Shown: piece after piece, positions 33,949 through 34,505 of the stretch
Layout: each line of letters begins with the position of its first letter
How positions within the stretch are numbered: the first letter of the stretch is position 1
Assembly: GCA_031262465.1 (NCBI GenBank)
Contig: JAISHQ010000050.1
Span: 1 to 34,505, forward strand
Length of the DNA: 34,505 nt
From: Rikenellaceae bacterium
Lineage (GTDB): Bacteria; Bacteroidota; Bacteroidia; Bacteroidales; Rikenellaceae
Direction of reading: 5' to 3'
Notes under the pieces: model-generated
The model's database searches: none
What the model was told of the DNA's origin: nothing
The model's input: only the letters and a program-made list of their open reading frames with translations
Made by a program: the position numbers and the translations under genes

Positions 33949-34449
33949 ATGATCAAAATTCACTCTTTTCTCGATTCGTGGATGAAGGAATCGTTAAGCA
34001 AGAACACCCCTGATGACATAGAAAAAGCCACAATGCTGAATAATTTGGCGGGTTTACACTGTCAAACGAAGCAGTACCGGAAAGCCGAAAAGGAATACAG
34101 GAAAGCATTGAAAATACGCAAGCAGTTGACAGAAGAGAATTTGGTTGATTGCGAAGCGTATGTCGCCGAGACGCTGAAGAATTTGGGGGTTTTGCATGAC
34201 AACAAGAAGCAATACGCTCAGGCCGAAAAAGAATTGAACGAGGCTTTGGCGATATACCGGCGGTTGGCCGCCGAGAACCCCGCCGCTCACCAGGCGGATG
34301 TGGCCATGACGCTAAATAATTTGGGGCTTCTGCACGCTAACACCAATCAATACCCGAAGGCCGAAGAGGAATACAACGAGGCTTTGGAAATACACCGACG
34401 ATTGGCCGCCAGCATCCCCCCCCCCCCCCCCCGAACGAGCTGGATGTAG
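33949..34449 (+). CDS. tetratricopeptide-repeat protein, cut short by a poly-C frameshift
   Basis: As read, 166 residues with three TPR-type helical hairpins of 46-residue period, of the kinesin-light-chain kind: NNLAGLHCQTKQYRKAEKEY, KNLGVLHDNKKQYAQAEKEL, NNLGLLHANTNQYPKAEEEY. TPRs are protein-binding scaffolds; the partner is unknown. No signal peptide is obvious. A run of 17 C residues then puts the reading into IPPPPPRTSWM and a stop at 34447-34449. One C more (or two fewer) would keep the frame open and continue into a fourth repeat, so the true gene probably runs off the right edge of the window. It is more AT-rich than hydF. Confidence 0.8.
   Translation: MIKIHSFLDSWMKESLSKNTPDDIEKATMLNNLAGLHCQTKQYRKAEKEYRKALKIRKQLTEENLVDCEAYVAETLKNLGVLHDNKKQYAQAEKELNEALAIYRRLAAENPAAHQADVAMTLNNLGLLHANTNQYPKAEEEYNEALEIHRRLAASIPPPPPRTSWM
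34416..34432 (+). repeat. poly-C tract of 17 residues
   Basis: Seventeen consecutive C residues inside the TPR coding sequence. A tract length divisible by three (15 or 18) restores the frame. It is a typical substrate for slipped-strand mispairing, and equally for sequencing or assembly error. Confidence 0.95.
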
Positions 34450-34505
34450 CGCAGATCCTCTATAATTTGGCCGATTTACATCGAAACACGGGGCAGTATT
34501 CAAAA
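34433..34505 (+). pseudogene. out-of-frame continuation of the TPR protein, open at window edge
   Basis: In the +1 frame relative to the upstream reading, the bases after the C tract encode NELDVAQILYNLADLHRNTG, which matches the start of the next TPR unit (compare DVAMTLNNLGLLHANTNQY). No stop occurs before the window ends. This shows that the coding sequence is interrupted only by the tract length. Confidence 0.75.

Overview
The window looks like a chromosomal segment of a fairly GC-rich anaerobic or microaerophilic Bacteroidota, most likely Bacteroidales. Supporting signs are: a type III glutamine synthetase (GlnN), the prfA-pyrF pair, a TonB-type energy transducer, an M49 dipeptidyl peptidase lipoprotein, a SufBCDS iron-sulfur operon, a HydF maturase, and several copies of the Bacteroidota -7 promoter element TAnnTTTG, some with an upstream TTTG or TTG at the right distance. 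The genus cannot be fixed from sequence alone; a Rikenellaceae/Alistipes-like organism is a guess.

Layout. 1-3.9 kb: glnN and gpmI on the plus strand, closed by a strong bidirectional hairpin shared with a convergent tonB. 4.7-5.2 kb: a hairpin-rich leader with a typical promoter, then tRNA-Ala(GGC) and a terminator. 5.2-7.8 kb, minus strand: an orphan HigA-like antitoxin, a DUF3089 lipoprotein hydrolase and a stand-alone HsdR-N-like nuclease domain protein. 7.8-8.3 kb: a probable minus-strand structured small RNA with its own terminator, then the first copy of a multi-hairpin repeat. 8.3-11.1 kb: aquaporin (-) and dipeptidyl peptidase III (+). 11.2-14.2 kb, minus strand: an AT-rich AbiH-like defence gene, pyrF and prfA. 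14.4-17.7 kb: kdgK, kdgA and a hexuronate-type MFS transporter, the lower end of uronate catabolism. 17.8-24.2 kb, minus strand: Fe-SOD, then the operon sufB-sufC-sufD-sufS-maf. 24.4-24.9 kb: a GNAT acetyltransferase. 25.4-32.1 kb: one 2238-residue protein. 32.7-33.9 kb: hydF. The right edge is a TPR gene interrupted by a 17-nt poly-C tract.

The main candidate for undescribed biology is the 2238-aa protein. It carries a fold-type I aminotransferase-like core with its pyridoxal-phosphate residues in canonical register (N675, D704, Y707, K748, R756, R986). About 950 residues later it has an HprK/PEPCK-like P-loop (G1694-S1701). Long unassigned helical regions surround both.

Two families of structured repeats also stand out. 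One is a roughly 120-bp element, four copies, whose end stems differ in sequence but still pair; three copies start at, or include, the stop codon of a gene. The other is a roughly 200-bp five-hairpin element, three copies, whose stems change sequence between copies while staying paired. The poly-C tract in the TPR gene is out of frame as read and is a candidate phase-variation switch, unless it is an assembly error.
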